In this document: positions 46,227-58,413 of the stretch, piece after piece
How positions within the stretch are numbered: the first letter of the stretch is position 1
Layout: each line of letters opens with the position of its first letter
Assembly: GCF_002127325.2 (NCBI RefSeq)
Contig: NC_035439.2
Location: forward strand, 142,935,845-142,999,844
DNA: 64,000 bases
Source of the DNA: Helianthus annuus
Lineage: Eukaryota > Streptophyta > Magnoliopsida > Asterales > Asteraceae
Direction: 5' to 3'
The notes under the pieces: generated by a model
The model's database searches: none
What the model was told of the DNA's origin: nothing
What the model saw: only the letters and a program-made list of their open reading frames with translations
Program-made: the position numbers and the translations under genes

Positions 46227-46877
46227 TGTTGAAACACTGGTTAACACAAGGACAATCAGTGGGGTTGTTTCGTCTAATGGGTTCAACCTCTTCTTCTACT
46301 CGTATTGATGGTTTGAAATCTGCAAAACAGTAAACACCGTTAGTCTCGTTAAGAGGGGGGAAGGGGGTTTTCCCTCTTAACCAGGCTCCGGCGTGAGAAT
46401 AAGTGCTGTTCTGAAAGGAAATAAACAGTGTGTGTATAGTGTGAGTAAGGAGAGTAAAAAAGGTCCTGAACCTGAATGAAGAAGGGTCCTATTTATAGCC
46501 GGAGGGTGAAGAAGGAAGGAGCAGTTGTGCCAGCTGTGAGCGCGTGCCAGCTGTCCGACCAAGGGGAATATCCTCTTGGTCTGCTCTGTCATGGCAGGTA
46601 TAGTGGTACACGTGGCGTTCTTGCATTCGCCTGCGCTGGATACCTCGTACCGGTACTGTCAGTGCTGCTCCCTGAATTGTCGCAGGCCTATGTGGCATTC
46701 TGCTAGTGGTGACACGTGTTGTCCTTTATGTCGGATAGAGCATCTTTGGTGCCAACTGTGAATCATCCAGAAGTTTCTAGAAGCTTCTGGAGTGTTTCGT
46801 TGACGTGGATGCCTTGTGTGCACAAAAGTGGTGTGGTCCCTGCCATGTAGGCAGAGAATTGGGATCATACCTCTTCA
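46227..46877 (-). repeat. Element 1, 5' LTR
   Basis: TG...CA ends, same length as the other copy. TATAAATA on the minus strand at 46490-46497 and the conserved hairpin at 46348-46381. Differences from the 3' copy are all substitutions, mainly transitions. Confidence 0.95.
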
Positions 46878-46882
46878 ATATT

Positions 46883-47776
46883 GTAATAACTAGGGCATCA
46901 ATCCTTTATATCCCTCTTAGACTATAAGGTGTGGGCTTAGATGGTCACTGCGTGGTTGAGGTGGCCTTGAGCCACAACGTGAAACATTGTAATGGGTGTA
47001 GAGTTTGGATGTGAAAAATGGAACCATATGCTGTATATATAGAAATTGTGTGGAAATGATGTGACGTCTACGTAGATGTTTCCATGAGAATGGAATGCAG
47101 AACTACTCCTCATATTCTGAAAACATATAACAATGAAGAAAATGATAAAAAAGAGTGCACAAGTAATAAAAATAAAAATAAAAGATTCATTCTTTTGCAT
47201 CCCTTTCAAATATAACTGGCCATGTAATACTAAATGTAAAATTGTAGCAATCATCTTATTACTTTAGAATCAAATAAGATTCCAATTGTTTTATAGTTAA
47301 AAAAATACATACTTTCAAGTAATACTGTTTTCTTTCAACATCGCATAAACTTTCTAGAAATTCTAAATCTAGAAAACTAATTATTCCACTACACAAAAAA
47401 AGTGCTAATAAATGGAAAAAGTATTTTTAAAATTTTCTTAAAATTATTAAAACAACAAAACCTTAGATATCACCTAAATACTAATTTAGTTCATTTATGT
47501 GGACTGCAATAAAAAAAATAAAATTTGTTGAAAAGTTATGATATAATAGTGTATCTTTAAGTTTCAATATCTTGTCGTGTTGATAAATGACAAATATGTC
47601 CGGATCGGCCGACTTAAGAGTTACAAAAGGGATGGCATCATGGCAAAGTCCCCACTCACATTAATTAATTTTACCTGTGGAAAAATTTCAATACCTTTTG
47701 TAAACCCCTTAAAATAAAACCGGACTTAAAACATTTCATATTAAATGCTAATCATAACTAATTACATTGAGTAGGC
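46883..47776. other. Intergenic AT-rich DNA, no gene seen
   Basis: No recognisable gene or bounded element. Confidence 0.4.
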
Positions 47777-47792
47777 AAGTAATATGTTCATA

Positions 47793-48157
47793 TCCCCCAC
47801 TTGTGGCCTAGTGATAGGAGACTCAAGTTCAATTCCCACTTGTGTCATATTGAGGTGGATATAGGCAATAAAGGATTTGGACCAGACCTTATATGCGGTT
47901 GCCAGCTCGATTCCTGGGCCCAACCGGGTTTTCGTTCCACCATGTGTTACGCCAGAGAGTTCTGCTTTTGTGGTGGCACAACGACTGTCAAAAGGCAACC
48001 GGCGGTATGGTTTCCTGGAGGAACGCCCAAAAAAGTCTAACTTTGAAGTCAGCATGGACCCGGTTAAGACAATATAGGTTGGCAAAAGTGGGACAATATG
48101 GGGCTCTTTGATTTGGAAAGTGTGGTAACCTTATACATGAAGTTCACCGTTAAAAAA
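47793..48157 (+). mobile_element. tRNA-derived SINE
   Basis: About 365 bp flanked by a perfect 16-bp duplication AAGTAATATGTTCATA (47777-47792, 48158-48173). The head has an A-box-like TGGCCTAGTGATAGG and a B-box-like AAGTTCAATTCC about 20 nt later, the internal RNA polymerase III promoter of SINEs. The tail ends in TTAAAAAAA. A long target duplication plus an A-rich tail indicates LINE-driven insertion. The SINE family is not identified. Confidence 0.8.
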
Positions 48158-48173
48158 AAGTAATATGTTCATA

Positions 48174-48518
48174 GGCTATGGGGTATGGGGTGGTGGATTG
48201 GATCATGTATTGCCACCCGGGACATGGTTCTCATGGTACACCGCCCCATTTCCCAAACCATGGTGGATCACATGGTTTAATCCATAGCAATCATGACCCT
48301 CTTTCAATTAATTATAGGATTTTGATTGGTGGATGATAGTGGGGATGAGGGTGGGGTGACATAGCGCTCACATAGTCACATGAAGGGTGTGGTCATTTTG
48401 GTTGCCATGGATTAAACCATACGAACTACCATAGTTTGGAAAAAGAGGGGTGCACCATGAGAATCATGTCTCGCATGGTAATCTATGGTCCAATCCATCA
48501 CCCAATAACCCATAGCCT
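48174..48518. mobile_element. Foldback MITE abutting the SINE
   Basis: The ends GGCTATGGGGTATGGGGTGG and the inverse of a right end GGCTATGGGTTATTGGGTGA pair for about 150 bp each. It starts directly after the right duplication of the SINE. Flanking ATA/TTA would suit a degraded 3-bp Harbinger duplication, but this is uncertain. Confidence 0.6.
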
Positions 48519-48649
48519 TATATTAGATTAGTCAACTGATATAAGTGATTTGGATCATGTTTTTTTGGAGAATGTCATATTTCATCTAGGATTTGGGATG
48601 CTATAAAGCATTGATTAAAGCTTGATTTTCATAATAAAATTCTGAATAG

Positions 48650-48905
48650 TGGTTTGTCTCGCTTCGATGGATCAAGAAGAAGAAATATGTTGTAGAGTCT
48701 ATTTTAATATTTTATTTTACGGCTTGGTGGTTCATTTGGAGAGCTCGAAACGAAGTGGTTTTCGGCAGTCGAAATTTCAATAAAAAAAGTTTCTTACTCG
48801 ATTGTTTCTATTTCTTTTTTTTTTTTTTTGGTTTTCTAGGCGTAATAGTAAGGTGAATGTTATTTGGCTCAAATGGTTTAATAACATGTTGATTTATATG
48901 TAATT
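48650..48905 (+). pseudogene. LINE 3'-end relic
   Basis: The plus strand reads TAWWFIWRARNEVVFGSRNF, the LWxIWKARNxxVF motif at the end of plant LINE reverse transcriptases. It is followed after a T-run and frameshift by KVNVIWLKWFNN-like sequence and a TATATGTAATTG 3' UTR. Only the extreme C-terminus remains, a 5'-truncated decayed copy. Confidence 0.55.
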
Positions 48906-50529
48906 GTTTGTTTTATCCCGATTAGTCATTTGCTAACCAGGAGCTATAGTTAAATAATAAAATCATATGAGGTATGGTCACAAAAGTCGTTATACGCTTC
49001 CTAGTCGGAGTTGATAGTACTCGGGAAGTACTAGGCCTAGGGGGAGAGTACTTGAGCCTCGTCAGCTTACTTTGTAGCGAGAATTGAGGAGTACTTGGTC
49101 TCCGAAACCTTGTTTTACAACATTTACATGTGGTGCTCTTTGGAGTCGGAGTCCAGGTTTGCATTGAGTTTTATCAGTACAAATTTCATATTCAATATAT
49201 ATATATATTTTTTGAACAGCAACAACAAAGCTTTTTTCATCCAGTCAAAAGTTAAGCAACATATAACAAGATGCGATATATCGCCATTTACAGCTCAAGT
49301 ATATAATCGAGAATCATCAAAAAGATTACATCAAGGGTACAGAAAGAAATTATCTAGTGACAAAATACATATTTCATGTAATTTTGGTTGAAAGATGTAG
49401 CCAAATTCATTATGCTTGAATAAAATTACAATAAAATTCACAAATAAGCATGAAATGTTTTGACCAAACTCGTTATGACCCTACTTTTTTTAAACCCCAT
49501 TCATTAAAAAAGTAAGAGTAAATTCCAAATGTTGTCCTTTAAGTGTATAGCAAATTACACATTGTATCCTTTGTTTTCATTAATTACATTAGATGTCCTT
49601 TGTTTGAGAATATTGCACAATTTATGTACTTTTCACTAAGTAGTTTTATTTTTTATGTTAGTTTTATTTTTTATGTTAAGCTTGTGTGAAATCACCAAAT
49701 TATCCTTAAACAACATAATATATAATTTAAAACAAAATAAAACCAAATAATATCTTCCAAGACCCTCATTGTCCTCTACCTTCCCCGGCCATACCCCTTT
49801 TAGGCGACTCTTTTTGCTGGAAAACAAAGCACATAACGTGCAATTTTCTATACTTTAAAGGACAAAATTTGTGTCGTTTTACTATTGACCAAATATATTT
49901 CGAAAAGTTTTAAACTAAAAAAGTACAACAATATATTTTGTTTCAATAATGTTGATTTCTTTATAGATCTAGAAGGCAAGTTAAACTTTAAGCTTTAACT
50001 AACTATATAGTGTCTCCCTTATGTCGCTGTCAGAATTTAGAATCACTGTCGTGTATTGGCAACTACTACTAAATTGCCCATATAATTGATACTTAACTAA
50101 AGAATATAAAATCCATGCGACAATATAATTATTTACTTCCACATCGTCAAAGCCTTCTAGAAAGTGAAACAGAAAACTAATCATCACACTACACAAAAAA
50201 GATATACCTTGAAAAATAGATTTAAATATCTTATATATATTTAACAGAATCTGTGTAATACGTCATCTAACCGACCCGCTACTTTCGGTTTTCAGAAAAA
50301 GCATTAACCGACCCGTTAACTTTTTTCTATTTTTCTCCAAACTGAGGAGGTTTCTAGGAACTCAGAAACCCATAGATCCATCACTGAATTTAAGTGTTTT
50401 ATCACGTTGGGATTATTTGAAGTTGCTAATTGAAAAATATGCCATGAAGTGACTAAAAGATCAATTGCAGATGAATTGTCAAAACATGGTCAAGGGAAAT
50501 CAACGACTTTTATGTCATTTTACAAACTC
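48906..50529. other. Intergenic AT-rich DNA, no gene seen
   Basis: A partial Mutator-like terminal sequence may be present near 49508-49640 (AGAGTAAATTCCAAATGTTG), but no partner end was found. Nothing coding. Confidence 0.35.
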
Positions 50530-50532
50530 TAA

Positions 50533-50757
50533 GGGGCTGTTTGGTAGTCTCTGAATGGTCATTAAAAGGCTACCTCTTAATGGAACCATTAAGAATTTTA
50601 CCAATGAGAAGGTAGAAGAATGTAACATGTGATCATTTACCATTCAGAGGTTACCTCTTAACCATTCAGACTTGAGGTTACCTCTTATTCATTCAGAGGT
50701 TTTAAACCATTAAGAGGTAGCATCTGAATAGTCATTAAGAGGCTACCAAACAGCCCC
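50533..50757. mobile_element. PIF/Harbinger (Tourist-like) MITE
   Basis: A 225-bp foldback with ends GGGGCTGTTTGGTAG and its inverse, flanked by TAA at 50530-50532 and 50758-50760. Confidence 0.85.
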
Positions 50758-50760
50758 TAA

Positions 50761-51472
50761 ATTTGAAAAAAATAATAATAAGTTTAAAAAAACGACATTA
50801 CTTGGTACACATGAATAATTCCCTCATCCATGGGCGTTGTGCGTTATGTGGCAGTCCAGTCAGCAATGGGGTATTATAGGGCGTTTTTCTAAAATGGGTG
50901 TAGTGGGATACGGGCATTGTGGAGCATTATTTTAAAAGGGGTGTTAAACAATTAAATAAAAAAAATCATCAAAAAAATCTTATTGGCCAAACAAAAAAAG
51001 ATGAACTGTGATTGGACAAAACAAAATGAACAAGACGTGGAAAAAAGAACGCCAAAACAATTTTTTTGGAAATAATGCCCGTGGGGGCGGTTTGGCAGCG
51101 TTATGGGGCGTTTTTTTTTTTGGAAAAAAAACGCTTAAAAACCCCACTAGGTCTAATTGTTGGGTAAAACTAGGAGTTTTAATATAAGTCATTTGATTTG
51201 ATGTCACTAGCCCACCGGCAATGGCGGATCTAGAAAACCCTTATAGGGGCAACGTTTCAAAGAAAAGGGGTAATGAATCGAAAAAACGTCAAAATTTTTC
51301 AAAATTTACACTACAGTCAAAGCGTTAAAGGGCAACGTAGGTTTTCAAAATTTGTAAAAACCATCAAATTATGACACATGGATTTTAGGTAAGAGAGATA
51401 AATATCTATACATAATCATACACCTTTTAGGTAAGAGAGATAAATATCTACACATAATCATTAACCAAGTTA
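50761..51472. other. Intergenic DNA left of element 2
   Basis: A GCGTTTTT-rich foldback-like stretch lies around 50870-51140 (GGGCGTTTTT...). AT-rich repeats with TACATAATCA motifs around 51400-51470 continue on the right of element 2 at 63469, confirming that the element split this sequence. Confidence 0.45.
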
Positions 51473-51477
51473 CATAA

Positions 51478-52315
51478 TGAAGGGGTATGGTCCCAAAAAG
51501 TCGCGCAAACCTCAGATCAGGTTGCGCGTGAGACCATACTCCTTAACACAACAAGGTGTTAACAACAACCTTGCGCGGCCTACATCGCTCTACGATTATC
51601 CCGCGCGAGGGAATGCACACAACAAACCCAGATATCAGCACTTAACATAAAAACAATGGAAGAAATGAGCCACTCGGTAGGGAAGCGCGCGGCTACCTAC
51701 AGTGGTACACAAGGTACAAGTGGCAGTAAAAGGAGCCAATGAGCGTCTAGCAGGCTCTGGTCAATCGTGCGCCACGATCGCCTGACGAGAAGTACACAAG
51801 GACGCCTACATGGCACCAATCAGAGGACGGAGACAACTGTCCCACGATCTCCACTCGTCTGCTGATGACAGAAGGACAACAAGGCCGACAACAATGACAC
51901 GTGGCTCCAATCAAGGTGCGCCAGCACCAACGAGCATCTAGAAGCCACTAAGCGGTCGACGCCAGTGAGACAAAGAGCATATCCGTTTTGTTGTCCGCTT
52001 CTGGCCCAAGGCCCATCAGCCCATAACCCCTCACACCTCTCCGGCTATAAATAGAGACCTTACTTCACAGGTTAAACACTCTATTCTCTCGGCTCTTACT
52101 CTTTACACTTAATCACTCTCAAAGCAGTCGCTTATTCTCACGCCGGAGCCTGGTTAAGAGGGAAACCCCCACATTCCCCTCTTAACGAGTAACGGTGTTC
52201 TGTTTTGCAGGTTAGATCACCAAGTCGGAGCTTAAATATCTTGAAGAAGATTAACCAACATGAAAGGAACATAAACCAATCTAATTAACTCTCTAATTAG
52301 ATCACTGTTTCTTCA
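51478..52315 (+). repeat. Element 2, 5' LTR
   Basis: TG...CA ends. TATAAATA at 52046-52053 marks the probable promoter. A CACGTGGC G-box lies near 51899 with CCAAT just after. The hairpin arms GTTAAGAGGG (52153-52162) and CCCTCTTAAC (52177-52186) lie in the transcribed part, followed by CTGTTTTGCAG, an acceptor-like sequence also present in element 1. Confidence 0.96.
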
Positions 52316-52333
52316 TTGGCGCCCACCGATTTT
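52316..52333 (+). promoter_or_regulatory. Element 2 primer binding site
   Basis: TTGGCGCCCACCG follows the 5' LTR directly. TTGGCGCC is shared with element 1. The tRNA was not identified. Confidence 0.75.
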
Positions 52334-52394
52334 TTCTATAACCACCCTCATCATCTTTTATTTGAGCTTTTGACATCCTTTCCTTCCTTCAACT

Positions 52395-55300
52395 ATGACT
52401 GGTCAAGGAATCATCCCAGAGTTCGGTTTCGGAACCAACTCTAACACGGCGTTGGGTGAAGGAGTCCAAACCTTCCAAGCCCAACAAATCGAAGAAATCG
52501 GCGAAGTTGAAATCAACAATACTGGGGGTCCGCGCGGGAGCTTCACCCGCATCACACAAGTGGTCACCCCAGGAAACGGAGAAGGACCTTCGAACACAGC
52601 GCCACCTCAAAATGTATCTGCATTACTTGGCTTACCAGAAGGCGAAACCCCAGCCTCGTGGTATGCCAAGAACATCGCCACTATCAATGCAGCATACCAA
52701 TCGCTCATCGCGCAGCAAGCAGTTTTGACGGCAGAACCGTCCTTGGTCACCCCTCCGAGTCAGGGGGTGCGCCAAATGCCACCACCAGCCAATATACAAG
52801 GCAGAACCAACAGGCCTCCCCCTACAAGACGTTTAAGCGTACAAGACACGCGCGATACAAGAGGGGAAACGGATAGTTACTATGAATATCCGTCGAACCT
52901 TCAACGAGGCCCTGTTCACAGCCGGTTCACGCCGCGCAACATGAACAATGAATGGGAAGAAACCGACCCATATGATCCTACATGGGAAGGTGACGAAGAA
53001 TCATCAGTCTTTAATCGTTTACCAAAAAACCATGAGTACTATAAGCCAAGACAACACATTGGCTACACAGAAGAAGCTGAACGAGATTTCCGCCTGGCAT
53101 ACAGACCAGCGGAAGCTGCGGAGCACTCCAAGTTTATCCCAAAAATCGCACTCGCACCGCTCTCACGAGAGAAGCTACCCCCAACCGTTGGGAAATTCAA
53201 TGGGTTGACTGACCCAGACGATCACGTCAGAACATTCACGAGTGTGGGCTGCATGGGAGGTTGGAACATGCCCATGTGGTGCCACCTGTTCATTCAAACT
53301 CTTACCGGAGCGGCTCGCGCCTGGTTTGACAGCCTTCCGCCCGGAAAGATTAAGTCATGGACAGATTTCAAGACGCAATTCTTAAGCTACTTTAGCCAAC
53401 AACGTCGCTACCAACGCGACACAGCCGAAGTAGAAGATATTTGGAGAAGAGATGGTGAAGGTCTGGAGGACTTCATCACGCGTTTTAACAAAGAGTGCCT
53501 GGAAATAGGCGGCGTCAGTGAGCAACTCATGCGCTGTCACTTCAAAAAGGCTATACGCTGCGATAGTCTCATTAGAACCATCACAGGCAAAGATGGAATG
53601 CCGAAGGAGTGGGATAAACTGATGGAAGCCGCAAAAATCGTCACGCAAACTGAGGAGTCCCTTGCTGGTGGAAAGGGCTACTATCCAGAAGATCGATTTT
53701 CAAGAGGAAGTACGCGCGACAACAACAACAAGCGCAACAAATACAAGAGTCATGACTGGAAGTCTGAGAGACCAAGAGGCCGTGACGACAGGCCACGTTA
53801 CAGAGAAGATGCGCGAGAAACGATTGACCGAATCGGTTACAAGAAAGCAGTCAGAGACGACAATCGTGACAAACACTGGACTCCGCTCACAAAAACTCCA
53901 AAGGAGGTATTGATGACGGAGAATGTCGATTTCAAGGCGCCAAGGCCAATGACAAACAAGAAAGGGCAAGACCCTAACTTGTACTGCGATTTTCACAAAG
54001 ATTCAGGGCACCTAACCGACGACTGTTACAGCTTGCGCCAAGAAATCGAGAGAGCGCTCAAAAGCGGCAAACTAAGCCATTTAGTGAAGAATGTACGCAA
54101 GGAAACCCGTCAACTCCAGCGCCATGATGAAGGTAACCACAAAAAGGTCCGACGACTAGAGACTCACATTGTCAACGGACCCAGGTACAGCGCGAAAGAG
54201 AAAGGCAAACGCCCTTATGAACCTTCGTGGCAAGAGCAGCAAGTTGTATTTCCAGTAGTGCGTGGCGGACCTCGCGCCACACGTCCTGTGGTCATCACCG
54301 GCATAATCGGGCATTATGAAACTGACTACATATTCATAGACCCGGGAAGTACTGCCGACATCATTTATGAACAATGTTTCAATCAGCTGGATGAAGAGGA
54401 TAAAGCGCGACTCGAACCTGTCGATTATCCTTTGTCTGGATTTTGCAACGAGATGGTTTTTCCTCTCGGGCAGATCAGTTTCCCCGTCACGCTCTCTGAC
54501 GGGAAACACTCGAGAACAACAAATGTGAACTTCATGGTAATGCCAGTGAAATCGAGGCATGATGTGCTTATTGGGAGGGAAACACAAGGCGAGCTAAACA
54601 TGGTGACTTCAACGCCTCATTCTGCAATAGGTTTCCCAACCAAGACAGGAGTAGCAATCATATATGCCAAAAAAGAAGTAATGTCAACCGAAGAGCTGCG
54701 CCCAACAAAGGCGGCAAAGGTCTCCACGACCGAGCCGGAGAAATGGGTTTTAAACCGAAAATACCACGAGCAGACCGTGACAATTGGCCACGCCATTTCG
54801 TCAGACATCAGAACACGTCTAAAGCAACTGCTGTTTCGAAACATGGATATATTTGCCTGGACGTCGGCAGACATGACCGGTGTCCCGCGCAACATCACCG
54901 AGCATTGCTTAAACACGTACCCATCTGTCGAGCCAAAGGTCCAAAGAAGGCGCAGCCTAGGGGCAGACAAGACAAAAGCAATGAACGAGCAGGTATGTGA
55001 GCTGCTCAAAGCCGGGATCCTGCGAGAGGTAAGATATCAGAGTTGGGTGGCGAACCCTGTGATGGTCGAAAAATCAAATGGCGGATGGCGCATGTGCGTA
55101 GACTACACTGATCTCAACAAGGCGTGCCCAAAGGATTGCTATTCCTTGCCTGAGATCGATAAAAAAATAGATTCTCTCGCGCCATACCGATGGAAGTGCT
55201 TTTTGGATTGCTATAAAGGATACCATCAAGTGCAGATGAAGCTAGAAGATGAAGACAAGACAGCATTCAGAACAGATCTTGGAATCTTCTGCTACACAAA

Positions 55301-57968
55301 GATGCCTTTTGGTCTGAAGAACGCAGGCGCGACATATCAACGCTTGATGGACAAAACCTTCGCAGGCGACATCGGAAAGCATATTGAGGTTTATATCGAT
55401 GATCTAGTGGTGAAAAGTCCCGAGGAGGACCAAATGTTGAAAGACATCGAAAAAACGTTCAACTCATTGCGCAGCGTAAATATGAAGCTAAATCCAGCCA
55501 AGTGTTCCTTCGGCATGGAAGAAGGGAAGTTTCTGGGTTTCATTGTCACAAACGGCGGTTTCAAGGTGAATCCAGAGAAGGTACAAGCTATAGAATGAAT
55601 GCCCTCACCGAGAAACATCAAGGAAATGCAACGACTAGCCGGCCGGCTGGCCGCGCTAAATCGTTTTCTCTCCAATCACGCCGCAAAGTCATATCCCTTC
55701 ATTAGCACGTTGCGCAATTGTGTAAAGAAGCAAGAGTTCAAATGGACCCCGGAAGCCGAAACAGCTTTTCAACAAATGAAAGCGTGTCTGATCGAACTCC
55801 CTACCCTGACGGCACCATTTGAAAAAGAGCCCCTTGTGCTGTACTTGTCCTCCTCGGATAAGGCAGTAGGGTCAGTATTGTTGGTAGACAGGAACAGTGT
55901 GCAAACCCCGATCTATTACGTCAGCAGGGTACTCACAGACCCAGAAACAAGATATTCCACAATGGAAAAGCTGGTCCTTGCGCTATTACACGCCTCCCGA
56001 AGGCTGCGCCGATACTTCACGGGCCATGTGATAACTGTGCTTACAAACTTCCACATTGGCACTATACTACAGAAGCCTGAGACATCAGGCAGGTTGGCAA
56101 AATGGGCCATTGAACTGGGCGGCCATAACATCTTGTATAGGCCGCGCCCAGCCATTAAGGGGCAGGTCCTCGCCGACTTCATCACAGAAGTGCCGGCTGA
56201 TAAAATCAAGGAATGCGAGATGATAGAGACTCCCAAGGAAAATACAACAGAGGAGACTTGGATGCTTTACACTGACGGGGCATCAAATGAAGATGGCGCG
56301 GGAGCAGGTTTACGTCTAGTGAGCCCAGAAAAGCACGAGTTTACTTACGCCATTAAGCTCGACTTCAAAAACACCAACAATGAAGCTGAGTACGAGGCTT
56401 TTCTGGCAGGCTTACGCCTCGCCATCAAGATGGGAGCAAAAAACTTGCGCGCACATGTTGATTCACTCCTGATAGCCAGTCAAGTAAATGGCATATACGA
56501 CGCGAAGGGAGAAGTCATGGCTTTATATCTGGAACAAGCGAAAGAATTGCTCCAACAATTCAAAACCCACAAAGTCATACATATCAATCGCTCAGAAAAC
56601 AAGCCCGCAGATGCCCTGAGCAAACTCGCCTCGACTTCCTTTCAACATCTCGCCAAGGATGTAAGGATAGAGGTACTCAAGAACCCGTCAGTATTGCTGC
56701 GACAGGTGAATGTGATCGAAACAGGGCAAACATCGTGGATGACCCCCATCATCCAATACTTGCAAGAAGGGGTGCTTCCCGAAAACAAAGCGGAAGCAAG
56801 AAAGATCCAAAACAAAGCCCTACAGTACGAAATGAACAGCGGTATCTTGTACCGAAAATCCTTCCTGGGACCACTACTGCGCTGTGTGGACCCCCAGGAT
56901 GCGAATTATCTGATAAGGGAAATCCATGAGGGGATTTGCGGCATCCACTCTGGGCCACGGATGGTAGTCGCGAAGATCATGAGCGCCGGTTACTACTGGC
57001 CGGGTATGCATGTTGACGCAATGAAGGAGATCCGCAAGTGTGACTCTTGCCAGAGGCACTCTCCAAAAACGCTGCGCCCTAAAAATGATCTTATCCCCGT
57101 GTCCACCGCATGGCCCTTTCAACAATGGGGAATTGACATGGTGGGACCCTTCCCGGATGCTCCCGGCGCCGTAAAGTTCATCATAGTAGCTGTCGACTAC
57201 TTCACAAAGTGGGTAGAAGCCAAAGCCCTTGCATCCACCACAGCTATGATTGTGCGCAAGTTCATATGGGAGCACATCATATGCAGATTTGGCCTCCCGC
57301 TCAAGATCGTGACAGACAATGGCACCAACTTTGCTTCGGACGATCTTAAGAGCTGGATGAAGGAGATGAACATTGAACACACTTTCACCTCCGTTGCGCA
57401 CCCACAAGGCAACGGACAAGTGGAAAGTGTGAACAAATGCATCGTCGAAGGGATAAAGGCCAGATTAGGAACAAGGCGGCGCGGATGGGTTGATGAGCTT
57501 CCAAGCATTTTATGGGCTCATCGGACCATGCCAAAGACGAGTACCGGCGAGACCCCTTTCAGCCTGGTCTATGGCTCAGAGGCGGTAATCCCGGCGGAGA
57601 TTGGCCTGCCCTCGCCACGCATGACAGCGGTCAACACAGTTGACAATGAAGCGGAAAGGCGTCTAGACTTGGACCTGTTAGAAGAAAGACGCGAAATCGC
57701 AAGAATCAGAGAGGCCAAATACAAAACCCAGCTGGAAAGGTACTACAACACAAGGGTTCGCATTTGTACCTTCAACCCAGGGGAATACGTCTTTCGCGAC
57801 AATGAAGCATCAAATGCGGAACGTCCAGGGAAATTGGCACCTAAATGGGAAGGCCCATATCTGATTCATGAGGTCCTGGGCAAAGGGGCCTACAAATTGC
57901 GCACCCTAGATGGCCACATCTTACCAAGAACTTGGAATGCGCAACAACTGCGCAAATGTTACATGTAA
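52395..57968 (+). pseudogene. Element 2 gag-pol polyprotein with one in-frame stop
   Basis: One reading frame of 1857 codons including the end stop, broken by TGA at 55596-55598 after residue 1067. Gag core at about 262-420 (KFNGLTDPDDHVRTF, FSQQRRYQRDTAEVEDIWRR). Knuckle CDFHKDSGHLTDDC at 531-544. Protease D-P-G at 649-651. RT from about 865 with YIDD near 1000. After the stop (numbering restarted): RNase H about 78-190, second RNase H about 220-345 (LYTDGASNEDGAGAG), integrase HHCC from about 440 with an intact CDSC, and DDE residues near 511, 572 and 609. All catalytic motifs look intact, and the stop is the only break I see. Element 1 has Arg at this position, so CGA-to-TGA is likely. Confidence 0.93.
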
Positions 57969-58413
57969 TCTATTTCGGCCCTGCGCCATCTTTCAATTCA
58001 CTAAGCCGACTACAAGCCATTAGCAATTATGTATGAAGGCCTAAGCGCCCATTTCTGACTTGAATGAAAACATACGACATGTTTTTCTATTACATTTTTT
58101 CGTTACAAATGCATGCTAAACTTATGATTAGCGCGAAAACACTCCAGCATTTCAGGGTTGTTCAAACCACCTCCAAGGTCCTCCGCGAACAATAGCGCGA
58201 GACCGGGTGGATACCTTAATACTTAAAAAACGCTTCCATTTATTCGAGCCAATTTAACATAAAGTTTTTATAGCAATGCAATAATTGCAACGGAAAAAAT
58301 CAAAATGTTTCATGTCATTTAAAACTTGCGCAAATGCGCAGCATTGTACATAGAGTATCCGAAGAAATTACAAAGGCGCAAATCCCTATCAACCACCTAT
58401 TCAACAAACTATC
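57969..58413. other. Convergent spacer between pol and the antisense gene
   Basis: The two genes converge here with 445 bp between stop codons; the matching spacer in element 1 is 39832-40470. No repeat or further coding signal is seen. Confidence 0.5.

Larger units (their letters stand above)
35233..46877 (-). mobile_element. Element 1: full-length Tat-lineage Ty3/Gypsy retrotransposon
   Basis: An 11,645-bp element with 651-bp LTRs (35233-35883 and 46227-46877) and the 5-bp duplication ATATT (35228-35232, 46878-46882). Transcription direction is minus. Order in that sense: 5' LTR, primer site, gag, protease, RT, RNase H, second RNase H, integrase, antisense gene, 48-bp tandem array, polypurine tract, 3' LTR. 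The second RNase H, absence of a chromodomain and the extra antisense gene place it in the Tat lineage. The LTRs differ at 6 of 651 positions by eye (about 0.9%), so insertion is recent. The coding regions carry several breaks. Confidence 0.95.

Noticed and set aside
47801..47870. Functional tRNA gene
   Set aside because: A and B boxes are present but no cloverleaf can be folded, and the sequence continues as a SINE with target duplications.
51478..52315. Solo LTRs or a third element
   Set aside because: Both LTR pairs are accounted for by elements 1 and 2 with matching target duplications.
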